From NCBI RefSeq assembly GCF_000740055.1, contig NZ_BBJM01000012.1, positions 1 through 47,939 of the forward strand: a stretch of 47,939 nt of DNA, in the 5' to 3' direction. The translations under genes were made by a program, and so were the position numbers. Below the pieces are notes generated by a model, which saw nothing but the letters and a program-made list of their open reading frames with translations, ran no database searches and was not told the origin of the DNA. Numbering within the stretch: the stretch's first letter is position 1; the number at the start of each line of letters is the position of its first letter. This document shows positions 47,815 to 47,939 of this stretch, in pieces. The stretch comes from Secundilactobacillus oryzae JCM 18671 (lineage in GTDB: Bacteria > Bacillota > Bacilli > Lactobacillales > Lactobacillaceae).

Positions 47815-47939
47815 GGCTCTATACTAAATCCTGTTGATGGATATCTTAAGTGATATTCTATTAACAGGGTTTTTTGCATAAAAAAAGGCCCATGGCCTCA
47901 TATACTTAAAATCCACCCACCACAAGCATCATTAGAAAG
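47815..47939. mobile_element. Putative end of another IS (possibly ISL3-like), cut by the window edge
   Basis: From GGCTCTATACTAAATCC (47815) the DNA contains a long hairpin, CCTGTTGATGGATATC with GATATTCTATTAACAGG and a T run (47830-47875), then GGCCCATGGCC and, at the very edge, TTAGAAAG, which looks like the start of a ribosome site. The GGCTCT-type border resembles ISL3-family ends known to me, and a transposase would be expected just outside. The hairpin could instead be the rqcH terminator. Confidence 0.4.

Overview
The window reads as chromosome of a low-to-moderate-GC member of the Lactobacillaceae. The protein sequences, the AGGAGG-type ribosome sites, the frequent GTG and TTG starts and the gene order dprA-topA ... 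xerC-hslV-hslU all point that way. I cannot name the species. A heterofermentative genus such as Lentilactobacillus or a relative is a guess.

Layout. (1) Positions 1-3257: dprA and topA, with a promoter before topA and a strong terminator after it. (2) Positions 3258-26515: an exopolysaccharide (EPS) island between topA and xerC, genes that lie close together in many Firmicutes. It starts with a tyrosine-phosphoregulation module (Wzz-like CpsC, BY-kinase CpsD, PHP phosphatase CpsB and a decayed second CpsB). Next come an epimerase, the priming sugar transferase, glycosyltransferases, a Wzy-type polymerase, the Wzx flippase, two sets of dTDP-L-rhamnose genes and a LytR-CpsA-Psr ligase. The island is heavily worked over by insertion sequences: a frameshifted IS30 copy, a second frameshifted and truncated IS30 copy, an intact IS256-family element, and a 66-bp left end of the same IS256-family element at a deletion scar. 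That scar removed the end of one polymerase gene and the start of a glycosyltransferase gene. (3) Positions 26516-29675: xerC, hslV and hslU, followed by a striking 109-nt multi-segment palindrome. (4) Positions 29700-41131: housekeeping genes, namely an aldose-epimerase relative, plsY, parE-parC, a LysR regulator, the manganese pyrophosphatase, a PgpA-like phosphatase, msrB-msrA, a ROK fructokinase and a small membrane protein. (5) Positions 41103-45936, minus strand: a two-gene glycine betaine/choline-type ABC transporter with fused permease and binding protein, an ECF folate substrate component behind a probable tetrahydrofolate riboswitch, a DegV protein and a MarR regulator. (6) Positions 46079-47939: rqcH (NFACT, 'fibronectin-binding' family), then what looks like the end of another IS whose transposase would start just outside the window.

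How the genes work together. The EPS genes form a Wzx/Wzy-type pathway. The priming transferase loads a sugar phosphate on undecaprenyl phosphate, GT2/GT4 enzymes extend it, Wzx flips it, Wzy polymerises it, the CpsCD kinase complex and CpsB phosphatase set chain length and output, and the LCP protein probably attaches the polymer to the wall. RmlA is encoded once only, in the first rhamnose set, while RmlB and RmlD are doubled and a second RmlC survives only as 22 C-terminal codons. The first set is visibly more GC-rich than its AT-rich neighbours, so it probably came from a different donor.

No tRNA, rRNA, CRISPR array or prophage was seen. I did not find a clear undescribed multi-gene system. 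The least explained signals are the 109-nt palindrome after hslU, the start-occluding inverted repeats carried by all three IS types, and the terminator inside the rml operon.
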